A stretch of DNA of 62,043 bases from assembly GCA_037176905.1 (NCBI GenBank), contig JBBBWG010026991.1, positions 1 to 62,043 of the forward strand, read 5' to 3'. This document shows, piece by piece, positions 46,891 to 56,896 of the stretch. Source of the stretch: Azolla pinnata. Its lineage: Eukaryota > Streptophyta > Polypodiopsida > Salviniales > Salviniaceae. Both the position numbers and the translations under genes were made by a program. Below the pieces are notes generated by a model, which saw only the letters and a list, made by a program, of their open reading frames with translations, did no database searches and had not been told where the DNA came from. How positions within the stretch are numbered: position 1 is the stretch's first letter; the number at the start of each line of letters is the position of its first letter.

Positions 46891-47330
46891 GATCTATGAT
46901 GATGATGGTGGTGGATGCATGATGATGATGGTGTTGGATGCATGATGATGATGATGGTGGTGGTTGCATGATGATGATGATGATGGATGCATGATGATGA
47001 TGGATGCTGGATGCATGATGATGATGGTGCTGGATGCATGATGATGATGGTGCTGGATGCATGATGATGATGGTGCTGGATGCATGATGATGATGGATGC
47101 TGGATGCATGATGATGATGGATGCTGGATGCATGATGATGATGGATGCTGGATGCATGATGATGATGGTGCTGGATGTATGATGATGATGATGGATGGAT
47201 GATGATGATGGATGGATGATGATGGTGGATGGATGGATGGATGATGAAGGTGACGGTGGATGCATGATGATGATGGTGATGGTGGCGGTGGATGCATGAT
47301 GATGATTATGGTGACGGTGGAATCATCGGC
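46035..47330. repeat. ATGATG-rich minisatellite (GGATGCATGATGATGATG unit)
   Basis: The basic unit is about 18 bp, GGATGCATGATGATGATG, with variants ending GGTGCT, GGATGCT or GGTGGT. A longer pattern at about 46319-46570 reappears at about 46857-47060, showing a higher-order duplication with the assembly gap between the copies. Reverse-strand ORFs reading HHHHASI are artefacts. The tract ends about 240 bp before PPR gene 4. Confidence 0.95.
46576..46675. other. Assembly gap (100 N) inside the minisatellite
   Basis: A placeholder of exactly 100 N in the middle of the array, most likely because the assembler could not span the repeat. The array length is therefore unknown. Confidence 0.97.
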
Positions 47331-47566
47331 ATGTTGTCGTCTCCCCTGCTCCCCTCTTCCTGTGTCTCTGTAGCCCTAGCCCTAGCCCACAGCTATGGCG
47401 ATTCCTGTGTTCCCATCCCCGTAGATCAGCAGCTTCCTCCGGGTTCTGATGCTCCTTCATGCTCGCACTTCATGAGGAACTCTATGGATCCATGGCCTTC
47501 CTTCCACTCCTCCAGCACACGGCAACATCGCCCCATCGATGACGCCCAGGAGAGCCGCCCCGCTCC

Positions 47567-50500
47567 ATGGCTAGACCATGCCCAAACCTCCTCCGATGCT
47601 GCAGCTATGGAACCTCGCGCCCTCGCTACTTCGCCGCAAGTTCGGGCTCCAAGCCCGGTGCACGGCGTACCGGTGACGAGTGCATTCGGAAAGGCTTTGC
47701 CTTTGTGGCCTCCCTCAAGGACTGTGCCGAAAAGAAGGATCTTTCTCGCGGCGTTCGGCTACATGCAGATGTTGTTGAATTGGGTTTGCTCGATGCCAGT
47801 CCTCATCTAGCCAGCGCTCTCATAACTATGTATGCCAAATGCGGCGTGCTTGCAAAAGCACGCGACGTGGTCCATGATACTCCTCTACGGAATGTGACCT
47901 CTTGGAATGCGCTGCTTTCCGGGTATGCCCAGCAAGGGCGATTCCACGATGCATTGAACTGTTTCGAGCAAATGCAACGGGAGGGCATTGCTCCGAATGC
48001 AATCACTTTTATATGCATCTTGAAGGCTTGCGGATGCATAGGGGCTATAGAAAAAGGTAAGCAAATTCATCAAGAGATTGTGGTCAGAAGCTTGTTGGTT
48101 AACGATGTTGTCATTGGTACTGCATTGGTGGACATGTATGCAAAATGTGGGGCTCTTACAATGGCCCAGCAACTCCTCGAAGAGCTTCCAGTGCGGAATG
48201 TTGTTTCGTGGAATGCACTTATTGCAGGGTATGTGCATCATGAACAATATTATGAGGCACTAAACTGTTTTGATCAAATGCAAAGCGAGGGCGTTCTTGC
48301 AGATGTGATCACCTTCACTTGCATCATCAAAGCATGCGGTAGTACCGGCAGTATGGAAAAGGGAAAGCAAATTCACGATGAGATTGTGAATAGGGGCTTG
48401 TTGGAGAAGGATACAATGCTTGGCAATGCTTTGCTGGATATGTATGCTAGGTGTGGCGTGCTCAGTGAAGCACAACAGGTGCTAGAGGAGCTTCCTGTTC
48501 GTGACGTGGTCTCTTGGAATTCCATGATTGTACGTCATGCACAGCAGGGGCAGGGTCATGAAGCATTGAACTGTTATGAGCAGATGCAAAAGGAGGGTCT
48601 CGATCCAGATGCTGCCACCTTTATTGGCATTTTGAAGGCATGTGGAAATGGTAGATATCTTGAGAAGGGTAAGAAAATTCATGAACATCTTGTGAGTCTG
48701 GGTTTGCTGAAGAAGGATATCATGCTTACTAATGCTTTGGTGGATATGTTTGCCAAATGTGGTGTATGTATAAAGGACGTACAAGATATTCAGCAGCTTC
48801 CTCCTTGTGATGAACATTCTTGGAATGCTTTGATTGCATGGTATACTCGGGAGGGACAAGGTAGTAAAGCACTGCACTACTTTGAACAGATGCAAAAGGA
48901 GGGCTTTTCACCGGATATACTGACCTTTATCTGTGCCTTGAAAGCTTGTGCAAACGTTGGAGCTTTGACAAAAGGAAGAAAGCTTCACAGAGAGATCTCG
49001 ATGAAAGGTTTTCTGGAAGGTAATATTGTGCTAGGCGCTTGCTTGGTGGATATGTATGTGCAATGTGGAACGCTTGCCCTGGCAGAGCAAGTTGTTGAAG
49101 AACTTGCTCTCCAGGACTCGGTCTCTTGGTCTACATTGATTGCAGGCTATGCGAAGCAGGGGAAAGATCGTCAGGTGCTAAATTGTTTTGTGCGAATGCA
49201 AAGTAAGGGTCTTCACCCAGATGCAGTTACATTCATTTCTATTTTAAAGGCATGTGGAAACACCAAAGCCATAGAAAGGGGCAGGAAGGTTCACGATGAT
49301 ATTGTGAGTAGATGTTTGTTGGAAAATGATGTCGTGCTCGGCACTGCATTGGTCAATATGTATGCGAAATGTGGTGACCTCTCTAAAGCACAACAAGTGC
49401 TAGAAGAGCTTCAGATTCGAGATGTGGTTGCGTGGAATGCATTAATTTCGGGTTACGCTCAGCAGGGGCTAGGTGATGAAGCACTGGACTGCTTTGACCG
49501 AATGCAAAGTGAGGGCCTCTCCCCGCATGCTGTGACATTCGCATGTATTCTCAAGGCTTGTGCCAGCACAGGAGCTATAGAGAAGGGCAGAAAAATCCAT
49601 GAAGAGATTAAGGGCAAAGGTTTACTAGAAAAAGATGTTGTACTGGGCACTGCTTTGGTGGATATGTATGCCAAGTGTGGGATGATTGCAAAAGCTCAAG
49701 AGGTCATCGAGGAGCTTGCTGTTCGGAACGTAGTGACTTGGAATGCTCTAATTACAGGTTACACCCAGCAAGGGCAGTGTCAAGAAGCACTGAACTGTTT
49801 CGAGCAGATGCTGATCGAGGGCCTCTCACCAAACACCGTGACCTTCATATGCGTATTGAAGGCCTGTGGTAGCACTGGGTCTCTAGGGAAAGGCAAACAA
49901 ATTCATGAAACAATTGTGAATAGGGGTTTCTTGCAGAAGTATATTGTTCTTGGCAATGGCTTAGTGGATATGTACGCGAAATGCGGTGTCCTCAGCAAAG
50001 CCCAGCAAGTCTTGAAAGAGCTTCATGTTCGGAATGTAGTATCTTGGAATGCCCTAATTAACGGATATGCTGAACATGGCCAAGGTCATGAAGCGGTAAA
50101 TTCGTTTGACCAAATGCAAAGCGAGGGGCTTGCTCCGGATGATGTCACATATATGTGTGTTCTGAAGGCTTGCGGCGGCATAGGAGCTGTCGAGAAAGGC
50201 AAACAGATCCACAACGAGATCATAAATAGGCGCTTTCTAGAAACGGATATCGAAAAGGATATTGTGCTCGGGACTGCTTTGGTTGATATGTATGCCAAGT
50301 GCGGAGAGCTTGTGAAAGCGCAAAAGCTACACGAAGAGCTTCGTATCCGAAATGTGATATCGTGGTCTGCACTGATAGCAGGTTATGTTCAGCAAGGGCA
50401 ATGCCACGAAGCGCTGAACTGTTTCGAACGGATGCAGAGCGAGGGCCTCCCTCCGAACGAGGTCACCTTCATTTGCATACTAAAGGCCTGCGGCAACACG

Positions 50501-51259
50501 GGGGCTGTAAACAAGGGCAAACAAATTCATAACGAGATCTTATGCGGAGGCTTTTTCAGCAAGGATGTGGCAATCGGCAATGTGCTGGTGGACATGTACG
50601 CTAAATGCGGCGTGCTTCGGCAAGCGCAGAAAGTCCTGGAAGAGCTTCCTGTGCGAAGCGTCGTGTCATGGAATGCTCTGATTTCTGGGTATGCCCAAGA
50701 AGGGCAAGGTCATGAAGCGCTCAACTGCTTCTGGAGGATGCAAAGCGAAGGATTCCGCCCCGACGAAATCACATGCCTCTGCGTTTTAAGCGCGTGTAGT
50801 CACTCGGGCCTAACAGACGATGCGCAAATGCTTTTCGGAAGCATGACGAGGAGATATGGAATCGTTCCCAATCTGGAGCATCATACATGCATGGTAGCCA
50901 TCTTTGGATTCTCTGGTCGTTTCGACATGGCGATGCAGGTGATCAGAGCGATGCCGTCTTCGGATTATCCCGCCGTTTGGCTCGCATTGTTGGGCGGTTG
51001 TAGAAAATGGGGCAATGTGAAGCTCGGGATATTGGCTTTCGATCAGGCAGTTCAGCTCGATGATGCTTGTGCGGTTATATATGTTCTTATGGCCGAGATT
51101 TTCGCAGCCGCTGGAATGCAGAAGGACGCAGAAAAGATCGAGGCGATGAGATTAAAAGCTACTAACTGTAAGGACCCTGGGAGTAACTTATGGATCGACG
51201 CAGGTGGAAATGTTTCGCTTTGTTTTCCCCGAGGAGTTACGGGAGCGCTGTGTAAATAG
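47567..51259 (+). CDS. Large PLS-class pentatricopeptide repeat protein 4 with ten homogenised triplets
   Basis: Single-exon ORF of 1230 aa. The start is the first ATG after an in-frame TGA at 47540. The first 40 residues (Arg/Ser/Ala-rich) could be an organelle presequence. After an initial L-S pair there are ten P-L-S triplets of about 101 aa, with P motifs of the VVSWNALISGYAQQGQGHEA type, L motifs TFICILKACGSTGAIEKGKQ and S motifs GTALVDMYAKCGVLSKAQQV. L2/S2 and an E motif follow (VWLALLGGCRKWGNVKLG, IYVLMAEIFAAAGMQKDAEK) plus a weak E+ (GSNLWIDAGGNV). No DYW. The framework is nearly identical between triplets while the RNA-code positions vary. One unit has a short insertion (ETDIEKDI) and one S motif is aberrant (CGVCIKDVQDIQQLPPCD). 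The E region is closest to PPR gene 2. Predicted organellar RNA-binding factor. Confidence 0.95.
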   Translation: MARPCPNLLRCCSYGTSRPRYFAASSGSKPGARRTGDECIRKGFAFVASLKDCAEKKDLSRGVRLHADVVELGLLDASPHLASALITMYAKCGVLAKARDVVHDTPLRNVTSWNALLSGYAQQGRFHDALNCFEQMQREGIAPNAITFICILKACGCIGAIEKGKQIHQEIVVRSLLVNDVVIGTALVDMYAKCGALTMAQQLLEELPVRNVVSWNALIAGYVHHEQYYEALNCFDQMQSEGVLADVITFTCIIKACGSTGSMEKGKQIHDEIVNRGLLEKDTMLGNALLDMYARCGVLSEAQQVLEELPVRDVVSWNSMIVRHAQQGQGHEALNCYEQMQKEGLDPDAATFIGILKACGNGRYLEKGKKIHEHLVSLGLLKKDIMLTNALVDMFAKCGVCIKDVQDIQQLPPCDEHSWNALIAWYTREGQGSKALHYFEQMQKEGFSPDILTFICALKACANVGALTKGRKLHREISMKGFLEGNIVLGACLVDMYVQCGTLALAEQVVEELALQDSVSWSTLIAGYAKQGKDRQVLNCFVRMQSKGLHPDAVTFISILKACGNTKAIERGRKVHDDIVSRCLLENDVVLGTALVNMYAKCGDLSKAQQVLEELQIRDVVAWNALISGYAQQGLGDEALDCFDRMQSEGLSPHAVTFACILKACASTGAIEKGRKIHEEIKGKGLLEKDVVLGTALVDMYAKCGMIAKAQEVIEELAVRNVVTWNALITGYTQQGQCQEALNCFEQMLIEGLSPNTVTFICVLKACGSTGSLGKGKQIHETIVNRGFLQKYIVLGNGLVDMYAKCGVLSKAQQVLKELHVRNVVSWNALINGYAEHGQGHEAVNSFDQMQSEGLAPDDVTYMCVLKACGGIGAVEKGKQIHNEIINRRFLETDIEKDIVLGTALVDMYAKCGELVKAQKLHEELRIRNVISWSALIAGYVQQGQCHEALNCFERMQSEGLPPNEVTFICILKACGNTGAVNKGKQIHNEILCGGFFSKDVAIGNVLVDMYAKCGVLRQAQKVLEELPVRSVVSWNALISGYAQEGQGHEALNCFWRMQSEGFRPDEITCLCVLSACSHSGLTDDAQMLFGSMTRRYGIVPNLEHHTCMVAIFGFSGRFDMAMQVIRAMPSSDYPAVWLALLGGCRKWGNVKLGILAFDQAVQLDDACAVIYVLMAEIFAAAGMQKDAEKIEAMRLKATNCKDPGSNLWIDAGGNVSLCFPRGVTGALCK

Positions 51260-52437
51260 CACGAAGTTCTTTCTGGGCACCAATGAATCAGTCTCCCAAA
51301 GAGAATACAATTCTACTAACATAAAAAGCCCTGCTTGAGAATACCTTCTCAGACAGGCCCCTAACTGCAGGAAGATGCAGAAAAAGATTTTGTAGAAAAA
51401 TTACTGACTGTAAGAACCCAGGGAGGCAGTAAGCTTTCATGGATTTATGCAAAGGAATGGAAGATAGATCTCCAACCCATTCATTTCCAGCTGGGATTTT
51501 GCAAAGAGTTGCGGTAATTCTCAACTGCTTTTTGGCATATTGGTATCCTCCCAAAGATATTGACATTCATCAAAACCCATGTTTCAATCAAGTCATGCTG
51601 ACTTTGAACCACAAATGAATCATCCTGGTTGACTCAGATCTGTTGAGTAATAGTGTTATGCTGCTATTAAATCCGATGGAGTGAACGTATCAACAACATT
51701 TATACTCTGGAAGACATAGATTGAAAGATTTCAAAACCAATACAAATTCACCACATTTTTCCCGGACGTACGGCATTGGTCAAATTTGTGGTACTTCAGT
51801 TTCTAGTCAAGCAGCTCAAATTTATTTGACTAACAAAGTAATTTACCAGGTTTGTTGAACGAGAATCTGATGTACTATTATATCTGCAGTTCGCTCAAAT
51901 GCTTGTGACACAAAGAGAGAGGAGGATGTGTGCCATTTGAAAGAGAAGAAAAATAGAATCAAGGAGAATTGTCGGTACTGGATTGATTATCAATTATACA
52001 TTGAAAACAAAAAACAGAATGGAAGAAGAAATTGATCCCTGTTCTACAAAGAAAAAAAAAAGGTTAAGCCTAATTATTTCACTGCAGTAAACATCCAAAA
52101 AGAAGAAACAGAGTGAAAGTAGAAATTGATACCTTCTGCCCAAATAAAAGTAAAATTGATATCTTTTGTACAAAATGAAAGTAGAAATTGATATCTTTTC
52201 TACAAAATAAAAAGCAGAAATTGATACTCTTTTCCTCACAGTGAGCTAAAAAGGTGTAAATCCACTCAAGATTAACATGAATGGATGTAGAAATTGATGT
52301 CTTATTGATGTCTTTTGTACAAAATAACAGCAGAAATCGATAATCTTTTTGTACAAAGTGAGCTAAAAAGGCGTAAATCCACTCAAGATTAGCATGAATG
52401 TGTGGATTGTCTGGGTAGTGAAAAATCATGGAACAGT
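51260..52437. other. Intergenic between convergent PPR gene 4 and phospholipase D
   Basis: No gene seen. Positions 52100-52400 hold degenerate repeats of GTAGAAATTGATATCTTTT-type units. A longer block starting GTGAGCTAAAAAGG at about 52241 is repeated at about 52349. This block ends only about 40 bp past the phospholipase stop and so probably lies in its 3' UTR or terminator region. Confidence 0.6.
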
Positions 52438-55367
52438 TTAGGTAGTTAGAATTGGGGGCGGGAGAGTTTTGGCACCAAGAATGGGGGCCCTCGTATCAGG
52501 AAAGCATCTCTGACCTGGAAGCTCTGTAACTGAACCATCATACCCGACAGCAACAGGATATTTCAGAAGGTGACCAAGTAGATCAACTGGTTCATAGGCA
52601 ACAAACTGATTCCATAGATCACGGGCGATCGAGTTCACCCTGCGAATGCAATCAAGCCTCCATGGCTCCTCAAAAGATTCTTCCAGAAAGCCTAGATGTT
52701 CGTACCACAGCGACATTCGGAAGCCGTGGATATCTGCCTTCGGAGACGGAGGCTCGCTCATGATAGTGTGAGCTGGTTGATACGCTCCCATCGCAATCTC
52801 CGAATCCCTGCCTCCATCCATAGACCGTTGATTGATGTTTGCCGATCCCACAATGATGTATTCATCATCCACTGAAAACATTGCAGCAATGTGGACCTCA
52901 GTAATTTCCACACAAAATGCAAAGACAAAGCACAACCGAAGCCTAAAAGCTTTTGTGATGGAGAGAATGCATAGGTGTGGTTTATATATATATATATATG
53001 TGCAGGAAGGGAGCTTTCCAAATTGTTAGCTGGAGATCGGAGTGAGCTCTCTCCTTCCCCCTCCGACCTCGACAAAAATTACCCAGCCCTCTTCATCAAG
53101 AAGAAAAAAGGAAACAAGAGCACCCTTACCTATCATCATCTTCGAATGCACATAGATCATGAACCTCCTGTTATCTTGGGCAAGCCTGTAATCGGTCTCG
53201 AGCTCAGGCCGATCTGGTGGAGTGTACTCGCCTCCGGTTCTCTGCTCCCTATTTCCGAGACAGAAAAAGGTTAGATAATCTTGGAGGTCCTCATCATACA
53301 ACCCTCGAGCCTCTAGAGCTTGGGCAATGATTTTGTACATCATTTCCATGGTCTGGTGCATCCAGTGCAAGATGGCCTGGACTGACCCACTTTCCGGAAC
53401 ACCTTCTGGCCACATAGGTACCACGATGTATGCTGTAAACCGCTCTCTGCGCTCAATCTTGCTTGCGATCTTCAAGGCGATCTCGATCGGAATCAGATGC
53501 AAACAGCCCACATCTTGCTCCGACTGCCAGGTCGCACAGCTTCCGAGAAAATATTGATTCTCGACGTAGATAAAATTCTTGGCCCGTCGAATCGCATGTA
53601 TATATGCATCTTGGATGCTTCGATCGATCACGCTATCTTTCCCGCTTACTAAGCCCGCCTTTGATGCATCACCGGGGTTGTCAGGAAGACCAAAGGCAGC
53701 ACCTCCATCGATGGATCGAAACAGCTGCACGTTCCACGTGCTTGGGTCATTTGCAAACATGACCGGTGATGGAGGGTCTATCGACGGAATCTCCCGTAAA
53801 TTTAGCAGCTTCGCTTCTGATCCTTGTTTTTGCCAACGTTGCTCGAAGTTCCATAGCACATCCCATGCAACTTGGCCCTCGAGCTTGCAGTGGATATCAT
53901 GCCATGGCTCCCTAGGACCGCCTCGTTTCATGCTCGAACCAGGGAAGTTGGGCTGATGGAAGTCCTCTTTGTGGGCGCTATTCAAAGTGCGGAAAAGCGA
54001 ATGCTGCTGCGTATCGTATCTTCCATCGCAGAGATCGATACCACCCACGAAGCTCACAATTCGCCGTTGCCCTTCATCACCGCTACGAGAAGCATTGGGC
54101 AAGGGAGCATCCACAACGACAAGCTTCTGATGATGAGTGAACATGGCCCCGATTTGCATCTCCTGCACTACACTCAGCCCATTGTCTGGATTCCTTGGAC
54201 AAAGGATGCAATTCACGTCGCTTGACCGGAAATACTCTACTGTATCCTCATCATGGGTGGCCATAAGCCCGTCTCTTCGGAGGATTCCCACAGATGTCCG
54301 ATCATCCCAGACCAACATATTCACCATCACCCCTTGTGAAGCCTTACGTTTCAAGAGCTCCCCCAATTTCAAAGGCTCTTCTGACCTCTCATGGATCGAG
54401 CTTTCCTGGCTCCGAACCAGCTCTATCTGAGTGTAAACAGACCACCCAGCCACATAGATGCAATGCTTGGCACCGCACACTGCCAGATATATATCTTCCC
54501 AGCAACGATGATGCTCATACAGTTTCCCACTACTCAGAGCTATTCTTGGACAAAACCCACCAGAGACATGTGCATCTTGGTAGAGTGTGACCTTGCAGCC
54601 TTTCCGCTGCGGAAAGTATGTGTAAGGCACACCGGGGTACATTCCATCCATCACTCCCTTATCGAGGAAGGGTTCACTGGAGATGTCGAAAAACTGCATT
54701 TGGATGTGTATCCTGCCCTTAAGAACTGACGGAGGCTCCTCTTCGGTGCGTAGATCGTACCATCGATCGATTTCCTGACCCAACAAGATCTCGGCCATAG
54801 GAATCTTGGCTTCTCCCAACACTTCCGCCCCGATAGGGTTATCATTTTTTACCTTCACTACCACATTTGCCACATTGTAAGCACAGTAGATATGGAAGGA
54901 CTCATTCCACAAGGGATTCCTTGCCTCATCTTCGATGATTCGGGTCCTTGCAACTCGGAAGCTTTCCATTTCCACTGTTGCATACAGTCTTGTGGAACCA
55001 CTCCCTACACCATGCATGACACCTTGAACTCCATCCAGAAGCTGAAACATAGTCGAAATCATCTCATACAACGTCACAGGGTTGAACTGACAGAATCCCA
55101 CACTACAGGCAAGTCGTGATGTAGAAATCACACTAATATGTATACTTGTATGTATGTATGTCTGCCACAGATCTCTATATGCAGACAAGCATCTTATTTG
55201 GTTAGACCAATACATAGCATCTGACATAGACAACTTACCCCGTGGATGAACCCTCGGCTGCCTGCGCGGCGATGGAGATCGAGGTGCGGATGGTGATGGT
55301 GGTGCGGGAGGTCAGTAGCTTGCATGATGGTAACGTGGAAGGTTCCATGGAGGAGATGAAGTGCCAT
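52438..55367 (-). CDS. Phospholipase D, C2-type alpha class (three exons)
   Basis: Exons 55367-55239, 55041-53130 and 52871-52438, all GT-AG and phase-consistent; 2475 nt give 824 aa, close to the usual 800-820 aa of plant PLD-alpha. The start [14 protein letters not shown] matches the family opening. The C2 domain covers residues 1 to about 160 ([21 protein letters not shown]). HKD1 is HHQKLVVVD at about 346-354. HKD2 is HSKMMIVD at 675-682 and spans the second splice junction; [19 protein letters not shown] follows. Both catalytic His-Lys-Asp sets are intact. The enzyme hydrolyses phosphatidylcholine and related lipids to phosphatidic acid, normally with Ca2+ through C2, at the plasma membrane and endomembranes. 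Unusual: exon 1 encodes an exceptionally His-rich C2 loop ([12 protein letters not shown], residues 21-32). Confidence 0.97.
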
Positions 55368-55539
55368 GGGCTAGCTGAGGGGTTGAAGAACTGCTTGTTC
55401 TTGTTGTTCTTCTTCTTCTTCTCTTGCTGCTCCTGCTCCTGCTCCTGCTCCTTCAGCACGCTTTGCCCTGAAGCTTATTAGGGTTTTGCAGAAGAGGAGG
55501 TGACAGAAAGAATACAAGTTGCATACTTGTCATGCGATT

Positions 55540-56060
55540 CTTTTGCATGCACATATAAGAACAATTCAGGGTTTAGGGTTTCTACCATGACCAAATGAGA
55601 AGTCTTAGCCATGGCAAATTCAAGCTTTTCTACAGATTTGAGGCTTCCTTTGCATGCGTACACATGATAAGAACAATTCAAGAAGTCTTAGCCATGGCAA
55701 AATTCAAGCATTTCTACAGATTTGAGGCTTCCTTTGCATGCATACACATCAGAACAATTCAGAGTTCAGGGTTTTTACCGTTGACCAAATGAGAAATCTT
55801 AGCCATGGCAACTTCCAAATGAGAAATCTTAGCCATGGCAAATTCAAGCTTTTCTACAGATTCGAGGCTTCCTTTGCATGCATACACATAAGAACAATTC
55901 AGAGTTTAGGGTTTTTACCGTAACCAAACGAGAAATCTTATCCATTGACAATTTGTGCATGTACATGCACATCTCCTTATTTGACTGATGTGAGGCTTCT
56001 TTTGCATGCACACCCCAAGAACATTTAACAATGATAACAATGATAACCCTTAGGATCACG
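55540..56060. repeat. Tandem repeats (about 65-120 bp) with CTTAGCCATGGCAAATTCAAG blocks
   Basis: At least four copies of a unit reading AAATGAGAAGTCTTAGCCAT, GGCAAATTCAAGCTTTTCTAC, GATTTGAGGCTTCCTTTGC, ATGCATACACATAAGAACAA and TTCAGGGTTTAGGGTTT, with internal deletions and one local duplication at 55788-55840. The unit includes a telomere-like GGGTTTAGGGTTT word. It lies upstream of the phospholipase D start. Confidence 0.88.
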
Positions 56061-56896
56061 GGTTTTTACAATGGCCTAATGAGGATCATAGCCATAGCTC
56101 AGATTTTTAGGGTTTGAAGGATCAAGGTTTAATAAGATAGAACCAACCATTTTTAACACATCGGCCATCCGGCACAACTTGAACTCTAAAAACCTTGATG
56201 ATTATACATTTGCTCCGATTTCCGAATCAACGTCCTGGTTCATTTGTGATCTGCAAACGCTGCATCAATGGCACACAAAAAGCCCATAATTTGGAACCAA
56301 TCTCATCCGCATACACTCTTGAATCGGTTAGACATACAATTCGGTTTGCTTGCAATCTGCGAACACTGTATATCGGATTTCGTCCTCCGTACCGGTGGAT
56401 ATTCCTGTCAATTATTAACATCTTGATTCATTCATTTGTGATCTGGGAAATTCTGTAGCAATGGCACAATAAGTTCATAGTCCAGATTCTCCGATTTCAT
56501 CCACATGTAGCCACAAAAAGCTTCTCTTTTTCCTTTTTCTGTTTTTCAAGCACAGACAAGGGAGGAGTAGAAGGCCGTAGATCTGAATCACAGCAACTTG
56601 ATAGACAAACGAGAGAGATTTGTACCATTTCTTAGCTCATTTCAATCCATCATCTATCAGAGAAGATAGAGGTTTTAACTAGCAACAAGAAACCCAAAGG
56701 AGGAGGAGGATCAAAGGCACAATTTCAGGACTGAAATTTGGGATGGTTTTCCGACCACAAGCAGCGTCATGATCTGAAGATGGAGATGGAGATGGAGATG
56801 GAGAATGAAATGGAGATGGAGATGGAGATGGAGATGGGCTTGTGTATAGCACTTGAGCTTCGCCATGGCAGCTGAAATGTCGCATTGCAGCTGCTA
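56061..56896. other. Intergenic and 3' flank of the small membrane-protein gene
   Basis: No gene seen. Positions 56778-56836 are a GGAGAT/GGAGATGGAAAT hexamer repeat within the 3' flank of the minus-strand gene. A diverged repeat about ATTTGTGATCTGCAAACGCTGC occurs near 56240 and 56345. Confidence 0.55.

Noticed and set aside
45973..47297. Minus-strand ORFs of up to 323 codons with HHHHASI repeats
   Set aside because: They are produced by the ATGATG minisatellite and run through the N gap. Repetitive DNA, not protein-coding.
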